Shown here: positions 44,533 through 52,646 of the stretch, in pieces
Numbering within the stretch: position 1 is the first letter of the stretch
Layout: each line of letters starts with the position of its first letter
NCBI GenBank assembly: GCA_050250955.1
Contig: JBFWNR010000004.1
Location: 558,001-622,000 of the forward strand
Source of the DNA: CAWAYR01 sp050250955
GTDB lineage: Bacteria; Acidobacteriota; Vicinamibacteria; Vicinamibacterales; UBA2999
Direction of reading: 5' to 3'
Length of the DNA: 64,000 nt
Made by a program: the position numbers and the translations under genes
Notes under the pieces: generated by a model
What the model was told of the DNA's origin: nothing
Seen by the model: the letters and a program-made list of their open reading frames with translations, nothing else
Database searches by the model: none

Positions 44533-46383
44533 TCACGGCTCGATGGTGAGCGACAGCTGGCGCGATCCGGACACGGCGTATTCCAGCGGGATCTCCCACT
44601 CGCCGCGCGGCGCGACCCGCAGGGTCGCACCGCCGCTCGACGGCCGATCGCCGTCGATGACGCCGGCCACCGAGGCCGGCAGGCCGGGCAGCGGCTCGCC
44701 GTCGATGACGGCGCCGGCGGCCGGGGCGGTGAGGCGAACGTACAGGCGGTTGCTGCGCCGTGCCCGGTTCGAGGCGCGGACGATCTGTGCCACCGGCTGG
44801 AGCTCGGCGCGGCGCGAGTCGCGCTGGTCCTGCAGACCCAGCCGCGGGCCGTCGCTGACGACCAGCTGCATCGTGCCGGTCGCGTGCGACGGCACCGTCA
44901 CGGTCTGGTGGAGCAGCTGCTCCTCGCCGGTCGACGTGCGGACGACCACGTGCAGCTCCACCTCGCGGCCCGGCGCGACCACCGGATCGTCGACCCAGGC
45001 GCGCTCGATGACCGCGGTCCGGGTGGTCTCCTCGGCATCGATGGTGAGGGTGATCCCCTCGAGCGCGAACTTCGACGTGGCGTTGCGGTACAGGGCGGTG
45101 ATCGGGCCGGCGACGTAGGCGGCGGCGTTGGCCGCCCCCTGATCGCCGACGAAGACGTCGTCGAAGGCCACCGCGCCGGCATCGGCGACCTCGGCGCGGC
45201 CGCGAACGACGTAGGTCGCCGCCCCGGTCTGGCGTTCGTAGGACGTGATGACGTTGGCCACGGCCAGGTAGGTCAGGAGCGGCGTGAACAGCTGGTCGTC
45301 GGCGACGCCGAACGAGAAGCGCCGCGTCGGCCCGCGCCGGGAGTTGAGCGTGACCGACACCGGGATCAGTGGCGGCGCCGGCCCGAGCCGGCCGGCGATC
45401 GCCGTCGCCCGGTCCTGCGACACGGTGCCGACGACGGCACCGAGGCTCGCCAGCTTGCTCGACGTGACCATCGAGGGCAGTACGGTGAGCACCTCGGCGC
45501 GGGTCATCGGAAACGCCGTCGGGCCGAGGTTGTACAGCGGATGACCGAACGCGTAGACGCGGTCGCCATCGACTTCGGTGACCGTGCCGGTAGCGCCCAG
45601 CGAGAAGTCGCCCGAGAGCAGCGCCACGCCCACGGCATCGCCAGGCGCCAGCGTGGCCGGCGTCGTCGTGGCCGCCGCGGTCCGCGGCGGCGCCTGTACG
45701 GGCAGGAAGCCGGCACTCTGAAGGCTCGGCGCCAGGCGATCGAGCACGCCCGGCGCGAAGCCGCTCGACACCAGCGGGACGCTGATCGGCCGCAGGTCGG
45801 TGACGACCTGGCGCGGCAGCCCCGCGCGATCGGACAGCGCCAGCAGGTCGGCCGCCGCCGCCGCGAACGGCTGGACGGTGCCGAGCTCGCGACGCCACAG
45901 CCCGACCAGCTCGTCGGGTGTCGCGGCGCGGTCGAGCGCCAGCCGGACGGGCCCGGCCGCGCGCCGCGTTCCCGCCAGTGCCGTCGCGTCGGTCATCTCG
46001 GCAATCGGCGTGATGCCGGCGATGGGCTCCTTGGGAAACTGCCCGAGCTGGTAGGAGACGGCCCCGAGCAGCCGGCCGTCGATGTAGACCGGGCTGCCGC
46101 TCATCCCGGCAATCACACCGGTCTCGGCGAGCGGGCCGCCTTCGAGACGGGCGAGCACCAGATCGCGCTGGGGCGCGACCACGCTCTTCAGCGTGCCGAT
46201 CACGCGGACCGTGAACTCCTCGACGGCCTCACCGCGAAAGACCGTGCGACCGACGCCGACCATGCCCGGGCGGACTTCCGATACCGGGATGACGGTGGCG
46301 CGCGCACCGGCCGTGACGGTGAGCACGGCGGCGGCCAGACCCGCGGCAGCCACGGCGATGGGGAAGGACTGGCGTCGTGGCAC
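44533..46383 (-). CDS. SpoIVB/S55-like secreted serine peptidase-like protein
   Basis: The 616-residue protein has a signal peptide and carries GVIAGMSGSPVYIDG (residues 89-103), the SpoIVB-type nucleophile motif GMSGSP, and later VYAFGHPLYNLGP (His 281) as a possible catalytic His. The serine precedes the His, reverse of Bacillus SpoIVB as I remember it. C-terminal beta-rich modules follow. Role unknown; this is no sporulation context. GTG 46383 is just behind a full TTGATT-N17-TATAAC promoter; longer upstream frames are shadows of aroDE. Confidence 0.7.
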   Translation of the reverse strand: MPRRQSFPIAVAAAGLAAAVLTVTAGARATVIPVSEVRPGMVGVGRTVFRGEAVEEFTVRVIGTLKSVVAPQRDLVLARLEGGPLAETGVIAGMSGSPVYIDGRLLGAVSYQLGQFPKEPIAGITPIAEMTDATALAGTRRAAGPVRLALDRAATPDELVGLWRRELGTVQPFAAAAADLLALSDRAGLPRQVVTDLRPISVPLVSSGFAPGVLDRLAPSLQSAGFLPVQAPPRTAAATTTPATLAPGDAVGVALLSGDFSLGATGTVTEVDGDRVYAFGHPLYNLGPTAFPMTRAEVLTVLPSMVTSSKLASLGAVVGTVSQDRATAIAGRLGPAPPLIPVSVTLNSRRGPTRRFSFGVADDQLFTPLLTYLAVANVITSYERQTGAATYVVRGRAEVADAGAVAFDDVFVGDQGAANAAAYVAGPITALYRNATSKFALEGITLTIDAEETTRTAVIERAWVDDPVVAPGREVELHVVVRTSTGEEQLLHQTVTVPSHATGTMQLVVSDGPRLGLQDQRDSRRAELQPVAQIVRASNRARRSNRLYVRLTAPAAGAVIDGEPLPGLPASVAGVIDGDRPSSGGATLRVAPRGEWEIPLEYAVSGSRQLSLTIEP

Positions 46384-46392
46384 TGTCTTTCC

Positions 46393-46421
46393 GTTATACG
46401 GGGTTCGCCGGGGGGAATCAA
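46393..46421 (-). promoter_or_regulatory. Sigma70-type promoter of the S55-like gene
   Basis: Minus strand: -35 TTGATT (46421-46416), 17-bp spacer, -10 TATAAC (46398-46393). The start codon at 46383 is 10 bases beyond, leaving about 3 bases of leader. Confidence 0.7.
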
Positions 46422-46439
46422 GGAAGTCCGCCTCGTCCG

Positions 46440-46469
46440 TTGACAGATCGTCGGCGCGTCTGGTACCGT
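46440..46469 (+). promoter_or_regulatory. Sigma70-type promoter of the aromatic supraoperon
   Basis: -35 TTGACA (46440-46445), 18-bp spacer, extended -10 TGG-TACCGT (46464-46469). Transcription should start near 46476, eight bases before the leader-peptide ATG. One of two promoters in the window with a clear -35. Confidence 0.75.
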
Positions 46470-46483
46470 CTCCCGCACTGACA

Positions 46484-46609
46484 ATGCCGTCGACGTCGTC
46501 CCGCGCGCTTTCGTGCAGCCACGCTGGCTCGGGCCAGCCGGGCACGGGCTCGTTCGCGCGCTGGTACTGGTATTGGTCCTTTACCGAGGAGGCGTACGGA
46601 CGCGCGTAG
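46484..46609 (+). CDS. Aromatic amino-acid attenuation leader peptide (41 aa)
   Basis: A 41-codon reading frame between the supraoperon promoter and aroDE. Codons 27-33 encode Trp-Tyr-Trp-Tyr-Trp-Ser-Phe, and another Tyr is codon 38, all within 46562-46597. Clusters of regulatory codons just before an intrinsic terminator are the hallmark of ribosome-mediated attenuation (trp, phe and his operons). Here all three aromatic amino acids are represented, matching an operon that serves all three. No Shine-Dalgarno precedes the ATG; the message is nearly leaderless. Not similar in sequence to known TrpL beyond the principle. Confidence 0.8.
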   Translation: MPSTSSRALSCSHAGSGQPGTGSFARWYWYWSFTEEAYGRA

Positions 46610-46646
46610 CACCACCACCAGCCACGACGACCGACACGCCTCTTCG
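46585..46646 (+). promoter_or_regulatory. Antiterminator pairing of the aromatic attenuator
   Basis: Bases 46585-46595 (containing GAGGAGGCG, right behind the Trp/Tyr/Phe codons) can pair with 46636-46646 (CGCCTCTTC) over 11 base pairs with one G-U. This uses the 5' half of the terminator stem, so the two structures exclude each other. Confidence 0.7.
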
Positions 46647-46676
46647 ACCCTCCGGTTGAAGGGGCGTTTTGCGTTT
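46637..46676 (+). terminator. Attenuator (intrinsic terminator) before aroDE
   Basis: A 12-bp stem (46637-46648 with 46655-46666, two G-U pairs) and a 6-base loop CCTCCG are followed by TTTTGCGTTT. It ends 20 bases before the aroDE ATG, 28 bases after the leader-peptide stop. Confidence 0.8.
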
Positions 46677-46695
46677 CTGGCTCCGTGATCCCGAC

Positions 46696-48156
46696 ATGCC
46701 CCGACCCCAGCTCTGCGCGACCGTGACGGCCACGACGATGGCCGAGCTCCTCGAGCGTCGCGACGCCGTCACCGGCGCCGACATGGTCGAGCTGCGCCTC
46801 GACGGGGTCGTCGACCTCGATGTCGCCGCGGCGCTCGCCGGCCGCCGGCTCCCGGTCGTGGCGACCTGTCGGGCCGCCAGGCAGGGCGGCCGGTTCGACG
46901 GTGACGAGGTCACCCGCGTGCGGGTCCTGGAGCAGGCGTGGGACCTCGGCGCCGAGTTCGTCGATGTCGAGAGCGACGCCGCCGACGGGCTGGTCGCCCG
47001 CACCCGCGGTCGCCGGATCGTCCGTTCCCACCACGACTTCTCGGCCGGGTCCGACGACGCCGCGGGGCGGCTGCGTCAGTTGCTGGGTTCGGGTGCCGAG
47101 GTGGCCAAGCTCGCCGTCACGGTCGACCGGCTCGACGCCCTGGCCGACCTCGCCGCACTCGGACGAGCGGCCGACGGCCGGGCGATCGTGCTGGCGATGG
47201 GCGATGCCGGGCTGGCGTCGCGGGTCCTGGCCGACCGGTTCGCGGCGCCGTGGACCTACGCCGGCGACGCCGTGGCGCCCGGCCAGGTCCCGCTGTCGCG
47301 AATGCGCGACGAGTTCCGCGTCCCCGACGTGACCTCGTCGACGCGGGTCTTCGGCGTCGTCGGCAGGCCGGTGGGCCACTCCCTGTCGCCGGCCATGCAC
47401 AACGCCGCCTTCGCGAGCCTCGGCATCGACGCCGTCTACCTGCCGCTGGCCGCTGCCGACTTCGCCGACTTCGAGCGGTTCGCGGCGGCGTTCGCGGTCG
47501 AGGGCGTGTCGGTGACCGCGCCCTACAAGCGCGACGCGCTGACCGCCGCCGCGACCGCCGACGACCGCACCCGTCGGGTCGGAGCGGCCAACACGCTGCG
47601 GCGGACCCCGGCGGGATGGGAGGCACGCAACACCGACGTCGACGGCGTCGTCGTCCCGCTCGCGGACCGCGATCTTGGCGGACGCAGGGTGGCGATCCTC
47701 GGCGCCGGCGGCGCCGCCCGCGCCGTGGCGGTCGCGATGCGCGCGGCCGGAGCCGACACCACGGTGCACGCGCGACGCGGACCCGAGGCGGCCCGTCTGG
47801 CCGCCGAGCTCGGCATCACGGCCGGCGCCTGGCCGCCGGCGGGCGAGTGGGACGTCCTTGTCAACACCACGCCGGTCGGCATGGGCGTCACGGCCGGCGA
47901 GGTCCCGATCGCGCTCGACGGGCCGCTGGCCGGCCGCCTCGTCTACGACCTCATCTACGCCCCGCGCGACACGGCGCTGCTGCAGCGTGCCAGGGCCCTC
48001 GGCGCCGCGACGCTCGATGGCCTGCCGATGCTGGCGGCGCAGGCGGCCGCGCAGTTCACCTGGTGGACGGGCCGGCCGTCGCCGGCGGCGCTGATGCAGC
48101 GCGCCGCCGCGGCGGCGATTGCCGCGCCACCCTTATTCGCGCCCGGTCACGTATGA
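46696..48156 (+). CDS. aroDE: Bifunctional 3-dehydroquinate dehydratase / shikimate dehydrogenase
   Basis: A 486-residue fusion. The N-terminal about 215 residues are type I AroD (VELRLDGVVDLD, VVATCRAARQGGRFDG, RIVRSHHDF with the catalytic His, EVAKLAVTV with the Schiff-base Lys). The rest is AroE (VFGVVGRPVGHSLSPAMHN, VSVTAPYKRDAL with catalytic Lys, VGAANTL, NTDVDG, NADP loop LGAGGAARAVA). It performs two consecutive shikimate-pathway steps, as in plants. ATG 46696 is chosen; TTG 46669 in the same frame would sit in the terminator. Overlaps trpE (ATGA). Confidence 0.92.
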   Translation: MPRPQLCATVTATTMAELLERRDAVTGADMVELRLDGVVDLDVAAALAGRRLPVVATCRAARQGGRFDGDEVTRVRVLEQAWDLGAEFVDVESDAADGLVARTRGRRIVRSHHDFSAGSDDAAGRLRQLLGSGAEVAKLAVTVDRLDALADLAALGRAADGRAIVLAMGDAGLASRVLADRFAAPWTYAGDAVAPGQVPLSRMRDEFRVPDVTSSTRVFGVVGRPVGHSLSPAMHNAAFASLGIDAVYLPLAAADFADFERFAAAFAVEGVSVTAPYKRDALTAAATADDRTRRVGAANTLRRTPAGWEARNTDVDGVVVPLADRDLGGRRVAILGAGGAARAVAVAMRAAGADTTVHARRGPEAARLAAELGITAGAWPPAGEWDVLVNTTPVGMGVTAGEVPIALDGPLAGRLVYDLIYAPRDTALLQRARALGAATLDGLPMLAAQAAAQFTWWTGRPSPAALMQRAAAAAIAAPPLFAPGHV

Positions 48157-49625
48157 AGATCACCTCGTTCGATGAGTTCGTGGACCTCGCCAAGCGAGGC
48201 AATTTCGTTCCGGTCTGCAAGGAGATCGTCGCCGACCTCCTGACGCCGGTGTCGGCGTTCCTCAAGGTCGCCGAGCACGCCGACTACGCGTTCCTGCTCG
48301 AGAGCGTCGAGGGCGGCGAGCACGTCGGCCGCTACTCGTTCCTCGGCAAGGATCCGTTCCTGGTGCTGCGCACGAGCGGCGGCGTCGTCACCGTCGAACG
48401 CGCCGGCGAGTCGACGGTGCTCGACCAGGGCTACACCGAGGCCCTGCGCGGACTGATGGCGCAATACCAGTCGCCGTTCGTGCCCGGTCTGCCGCGCTTC
48501 ACCGGCGGGGCGGTCGGCTACCTCGGCTACGAAGCGGCGGCGTGGTTCGAACCGACCACCGCGCGCGCCGACGCCGCCCGGCGGGCCGGTGACGACGCCG
48601 CGTTCATGCTGTTCGACACGGTGCTGGCGTTCGATCACGTCCAGCACCGTATCCTGATCATCGCCAACGCGCGCATCGGCGGCGACGACGACCTCCACGC
48701 CCTCTACCAGTTCGCCTGCGCCAAGATCGCCTTCGTCGAGAAGGAGCTGGAGCGGCCGCTGTCGGTGACGACGCGTCGCGAGGACGGCGAGCTGGTGCTG
48801 TCGTCCAACCTGACGCAGGCCCAGTACGAGGCCGCGGTGCGCGCCGCCAAGGCGCACATCGCCGCCGGCGACATCTACCAGGTCGTGCTCTCGCAGCGCT
48901 TCGAGGCCGACATCGCCGCCGAGCCGTTCACCGTCTACCGCGCCCTCCGCCACGTCAACCCGTCGCCGTACATGTTCTTCGTGCGCTGCGGCGGCCGCAG
49001 CATCGTCGGCTCGTCGCCCGAGATGCTGGTGCGCGTCGAGGGCCGCCACGCCGTCACCCACCCGATCGCCGGGACGCGCCCGCGCGGCCGGACCGCGGAG
49101 GAGGACCAGCGGCTCGCCGACGAGCTGAAGCGCAACGAGAAGGAGCGCGCCGAGCACGTCATGCTGGTCGACCTCGGGCGCAACGACCTCGGCCGGGTCA
49201 GCGCCTACGGCACCGTCCGCGTCCCCACCTACATGAGCCTGGAGCGCTACTCGCACGTCATGCACCTGGTGTCGGTGGTCGAAGGCCAGCTGGCCGACGG
49301 CGCCGACCGGCTCGACGCGCTGGCCGCCTGTTTCCCCGCCGGCACCGTGTCGGGTGCGCCGAAGGTCCGGGCGATGCAGATCATCAACGAGCTCGAACCC
49401 GACGCCCGCGGCATCTACGCCGGTGCCGTCGGCTACCTCGACTTCGCCGGCAACCTCGATTTCTGCATCGCCATCCGCACCATCGTGCTCGAGGGCGGCC
49501 GCGCCGCGGTCCAGGCCGGCGCCGGCATCGTCGCCGATTCCAACCCGACGGCGGAATACGACGAGACGCGTGACAAGGCCCGGGCGATGATTCGCGCGCT
49601 CGAACTCGCCCGCACGGGACTCTGA
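48153..49625 (+). CDS. trpE: Anthranilate synthase component I
   Basis: The 490-residue chorismate-using enzyme has the tryptophan-feedback motif LLESVEGGEHVGRYSFLG near the N-terminus. Catalytic stretches are AGDIYQVVLSQRF, PIAGTRPRGRT, NEKERAEHVMLVDLGRNDLG, FPAGTVSGAPKVRAM and QAGAGIVADSNP. It makes anthranilate with TrpG-supplied ammonia. The long frame before ATG 48153 is an aroDE shadow. The gap to trpG is 3 bases. Confidence 0.96.
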   Translation: MKITSFDEFVDLAKRGNFVPVCKEIVADLLTPVSAFLKVAEHADYAFLLESVEGGEHVGRYSFLGKDPFLVLRTSGGVVTVERAGESTVLDQGYTEALRGLMAQYQSPFVPGLPRFTGGAVGYLGYEAAAWFEPTTARADAARRAGDDAAFMLFDTVLAFDHVQHRILIIANARIGGDDDLHALYQFACAKIAFVEKELERPLSVTTRREDGELVLSSNLTQAQYEAAVRAAKAHIAAGDIYQVVLSQRFEADIAAEPFTVYRALRHVNPSPYMFFVRCGGRSIVGSSPEMLVRVEGRHAVTHPIAGTRPRGRTAEEDQRLADELKRNEKERAEHVMLVDLGRNDLGRVSAYGTVRVPTYMSLERYSHVMHLVSVVEGQLADGADRLDALAACFPAGTVSGAPKVRAMQIINELEPDARGIYAGAVGYLDFAGNLDFCIAIRTIVLEGGRAAVQAGAGIVADSNPTAEYDETRDKARAMIRALELARTGL

Positions 49626-49628
49626 CCC

Positions 49629-50198
49629 ATGGTGCTCGTGATCGACAACTACGACTCGTTCACGTTCAACCTGGTGCAATACCTCGGCGAGCTGGGCGCC
49701 GACATCCAGGTGCGACGCAACGACGCCGTCGACGTTCCCGCCGTGCGTGCGCTGGCGCCGGCGCGGATCGTCATCTCGCCCGGACCGGGTCGCCCCGAGG
49801 ACGCCGGCGTCTCCTGTGCCGTGATCCGCGAGCTGGCCGCCGAGATCCCGATCCTCGGTGTCTGTCTCGGCCACCAGGCGATCGGCCACGTCTTCGGCGG
49901 CCAGGTGGTCGCCGCACCGGCGCCGCGTCACGGCAAGACCTCATCGGTCGTCCACGACGGCCGCGGCGTCTTCGCCGGCCTGAGCGGGCCCTTCGAGGCG
50001 GCCCGTTACCACTCGCTGGTCGTCGCACCGGCCCCGTGGCCCGCGGCGCTCGAAGTCACCGCCACCGCCGACGACGACGGCGTGGTGATGGGGCTGCGGC
50101 ACCGCCAGTTCCCGCTGCACGGCGTGCAGTTCCATCCCGAGTCGGTGCTCACCGCCGACGGCCGCCGGATGCTGCGCAACTTCCTGGAGCGTGCGTGA
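49629..50198 (+). CDS. trpG: Anthranilate synthase component II (glutamine amidotransferase)
   Basis: The 189-residue class I amidotransferase has IDNYDSFTFNLVQYL, ISPGPGRPEDAG, nucleophile loop GVCLGHQAIG and HGVQFHPESVL (His/Glu of the triad). It supplies ammonia to TrpE; may also serve PabB. Stop overlaps trpD (TGATG). Confidence 0.96.
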   Translation: MVLVIDNYDSFTFNLVQYLGELGADIQVRRNDAVDVPAVRALAPARIVISPGPGRPEDAGVSCAVIRELAAEIPILGVCLGHQAIGHVFGGQVVAAPAPRHGKTSSVVHDGRGVFAGLSGPFEAARYHSLVVAPAPWPAALEVTATADDDGVVMGLRHRQFPLHGVQFHPESVLTADGRRMLRNFLERA

Positions 50199-51211
50199 TG
50201 ATGGCCGCGCTGGTGACCAAACTGCTGCGTCGGGACGACCTCGGCGAGGACGAGGCGGCCGCGGCGATGGATCTGGTGATGCGCGGCGAGGCCCATCCGG
50301 CGCAGCTGGCCGGCCTGCTGGTCGGCCTGGCGATGAAGGGGGAGCGACCGGCCGAACTGGTCGGCCTGGCCCGGACGATGCGGGCCCGCGGCGTCACCAT
50401 CGAGGCCGGCGGCGACGCGATCGACACCTGCGGCACCGGTGGCGACCGCGCCGGGACGTTCAACATCTCGACCGCGGCCGCGATCGTCGTCGCCGGAGCC
50501 GGCCTGCCGGTGGTCAAGCACGGCAATCGCTCGGTCTCGAGCCACTGCGGCAGCGCCGATGTCCTCGAAGCGCTCGGCGTCACGATCACGGCCCCGCCCG
50601 CGGTGGTGCAGCAGGCCCTGACCGACGCCGGGCTGGCGTTCTGCTTCGCGCCGACCTTCCACCCGGCGATGCGCCACGCGGTGGACGCGCGGCGCGCCCT
50701 CGGCGTGCCGACCGCGTTCAACCTCCTCGGGCCGCTCACCAACCCGGCGCGGGTGCCCTACCAGGTGGTCGGCGTGGCTCGGCCCGAACTCACCGAGCTG
50801 ATGGCGCGGGCGCTGCAGCAGCTCGGCGCCCGCCGCGCCTGGGTCGTCCATGGCGCCGACGGCCTCGACGAGCTGTCGACCACCGGCTACACCAAGGTCT
50901 CCGAGTGCCACGGCGACGTGGTGCGGACCTTCTACCTGCACCCGGCGGACGTCGGCCTGCCCAAGGCGGCGCCGGCGGCGCTGCGCGGCGCCACCGCCGC
51001 CGACAACGCCGCCATCATTCGTGGCGTTCTCGCCGGCGAGCCTGGACCGGCCCGCGACGTCGTGCTGCTCAACGCCGGCGCGGCGCTGTTCATCGCCGGC
51101 CGCGCCGCCTCGCTGCGCGACGCGATTGCGCTGGCCGCCGCCGCCGTGGCCGATGGTGCCGCCGGCCGGGCCCTCGACGCGCTGGTGCGGATCACGGGGC
51201 AGGGCGCATGA
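50198..51211 (+). CDS. trpD: Anthranilate phosphoribosyltransferase
   Basis: The 337-residue enzyme has DTCGTGGDRAGTFNISTA (PRPP loop), VVKHGNRSVSSHCGSADVLEALG, FAPTFHPAMRHA and FNLLGPLTNPA. It transfers phosphoribose to anthranilate. Start ATG 50198 overlaps trpG; GTG 50195 and ATG 50201 are possible. Overlaps trpC (ATGA). Confidence 0.96.
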   Translation: MMAALVTKLLRRDDLGEDEAAAAMDLVMRGEAHPAQLAGLLVGLAMKGERPAELVGLARTMRARGVTIEAGGDAIDTCGTGGDRAGTFNISTAAAIVVAGAGLPVVKHGNRSVSSHCGSADVLEALGVTITAPPAVVQQALTDAGLAFCFAPTFHPAMRHAVDARRALGVPTAFNLLGPLTNPARVPYQVVGVARPELTELMARALQQLGARRAWVVHGADGLDELSTTGYTKVSECHGDVVRTFYLHPADVGLPKAAPAALRGATAADNAAIIRGVLAGEPGPARDVVLLNAGAALFIAGRAASLRDAIALAAAAVADGAAGRALDALVRITGQGA

Positions 51212-52017
51212 ACGCGCCGCCCGATCTGCTCGCCGCCATCGTCGCCGGGACGCGGCGCGACCTGACGGTGCGCCGCGCCGCGGTGCCCGACGACATGATC
51301 GAGCAGGCGGCGTGGCAGGCGCCGGTTCCGCGCGGCGCGGCGTTCGCCGCCGCCCTCGGCCGATCAGGCACCGTGAACCTGATCGCCGAATGCAAGCGGC
51401 GTTCGCCGTCCCGCGGCGTCCTCAAGGCCGACTACGACCCGGCGGCCCAGGCCGCCGCCTACGCCCGCGGTGGCGCCGCGGCGATCTCGGTCCTCACCGA
51501 GCCGTCGTTCTTCGACGGTTCGCTCGACCACCTGCGGCAGGTCCGGGTCGCCGTCGATCGGCCGCTGCTGCGGAAGGACTTCGTGGTCGATCCCTATCAG
51601 CTGTTCGAGGCCCGGGTGGCGGGCGCCGACGCGGTGCTGCTCATCGTCGCCGCGCTCGACGACGCCGCGCTCTCGACGCTGCTCGCCGCCGCCCGCGACC
51701 TCGCCCTGGCCGTCCTCGTCGAGGTGCACGACGAAGGTGAACTCGACCGGGCGCTGGCGGCCGGCGCGACCCTGGTCGGCGTGAACAACCGCAACCTGCG
51801 CACCCTGGCCGTCGACCTCGCGGTGTCGGCGCGGCTGGCGGCGCGTTTCCCGGCCGGAGTGACGGCGGTGAGCGAAAGCGGGGTCGCCTCGGCCGCCGAC
51901 GTCCGACGGCTGCACGAACTCGGCTACCACGCGTTCCTGGTCGGCGAGCGGCTGATGACGACCGCCGATCCCGAAGGCGACCTGCGCCGCCTGCGGGGCG
52001 ACGGAGAGGCGGCATGA
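51208..52017 (+). CDS. trpC: Indole-3-glycerol-phosphate synthase
   Basis: The 269-residue TIM barrel has LIAECKRRSPSRG (catalytic Lys), SVLTEPSFFDGSL, LLRKDFVVDPYQLFEAR, VGVNNRNLRTL and VSESGVASAADV. It closes the indole ring. Separate from trpF here, unlike the enterobacterial fusion. Overlaps trpF (ATGA). Confidence 0.96.
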   Translation: MNAPPDLLAAIVAGTRRDLTVRRAAVPDDMIEQAAWQAPVPRGAAFAAALGRSGTVNLIAECKRRSPSRGVLKADYDPAAQAAAYARGGAAAISVLTEPSFFDGSLDHLRQVRVAVDRPLLRKDFVVDPYQLFEARVAGADAVLLIVAALDDAALSTLLAAARDLALAVLVEVHDEGELDRALAAGATLVGVNNRNLRTLAVDLAVSARLAARFPAGVTAVSESGVASAADVRRLHELGYHAFLVGERLMTTADPEGDLRRLRGDGEAA

Positions 52018-52646
52018 CCGCGCCACGTCTCAAGATCTGCGGCTTCACGCGCGATGACGACGTCGCCGCGGCCGCCCGCCTGGACATCGATGCCGCCGGA
52101 TTCGTGTTCTGGCCGGGCAGCCCGCGGGCCGTGGACGTGGCGACGGCGGCGCGGCTCGCGCAGGCCCTCCCGCCGTGGACGGTGCGCGTGGGCGTATTCG
52201 TCTCGGCCTCGGTGGAGGCCATCGCCGCCGTGGTCAGCACGGCCGGTCTCGGCGCCGTGCAGTTGCACGGCATCGCCGATCCGGCCCCGTACCGAACCCT
52301 GGGCGTGCCGCTGGTCTGGGCGATGCCGCTGCGCGACGGCGCCGCCGATCCGGTGGCACCGGAGGGCACCACGCTGATGGTCGACGCCTATGATCCGCGC
52401 CGCCACGGCGGCACCGGGCAGTCGGTCGACTGGCGTCGCGCCGCGGCGATCGCCGCCCGCGAGCGGCTGGTCCTCGCCGGCGGCCTCACCCCGGAGAACG
52501 TCGCCGCTGCGGTCGCGACCGTGGGCCCCTACGGCGTGGACGTGTCGTCGGGCGTCGAGGACGCCCCCGGCCGCAAGTCGGCGAACCGGATGGCGGCGTT
52601 CGTCGCCGCCGTGCGCGGCGGCACGCCGCAGGAACCTGCCCGATGA
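52014..52646 (+). CDS. trpF: Phosphoribosylanthranilate isomerase
   Basis: The 210-residue barrel starts LKICGFTRDDDV (catalytic Cys) and includes AGFVFWPGSPRAV, VQLHGI, DAYDPRRHGGTG, LAGGLTPENVAAAV and GVDVSSGVEDAPGRK. It performs the Amadori rearrangement before TrpC. Overlaps trpB (ATGA). Confidence 0.95.
   Translation: MTAPRLKICGFTRDDDVAAAARLDIDAAGFVFWPGSPRAVDVATAARLAQALPPWTVRVGVFVSASVEAIAAVVSTAGLGAVQLHGIADPAPYRTLGVPLVWAMPLRDGAADPVAPEGTTLMVDAYDPRRHGGTGQSVDWRRAAAIAARERLVLAGGLTPENVAAAVATVGPYGVDVSSGVEDAPGRKSANRMAAFVAAVRGGTPQEPAR

Noticed and set aside
46193..46483. Upstream in-frame extension of the aromatic leader peptide
   Set aside because: It precedes the predicted transcription start and lies opposite the S55-like gene; only ATG 46484 onwards is on the transcript.
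46555..46606. Pairing of 46555-46567 with 46594-46606 as the 1:2 stem of the attenuator
   Set aside because: Only 6 plus 4 base pairs with an internal loop, and little overlap with the antiterminator arm; too weak to list as a feature.
46395..47769. Minus-strand open frame that would lengthen the S55-like protein by about 460 residues
   Set aside because: It lies opposite aroDE, has shadow composition, and a complete promoter sits between it and the signal peptide at 46383.
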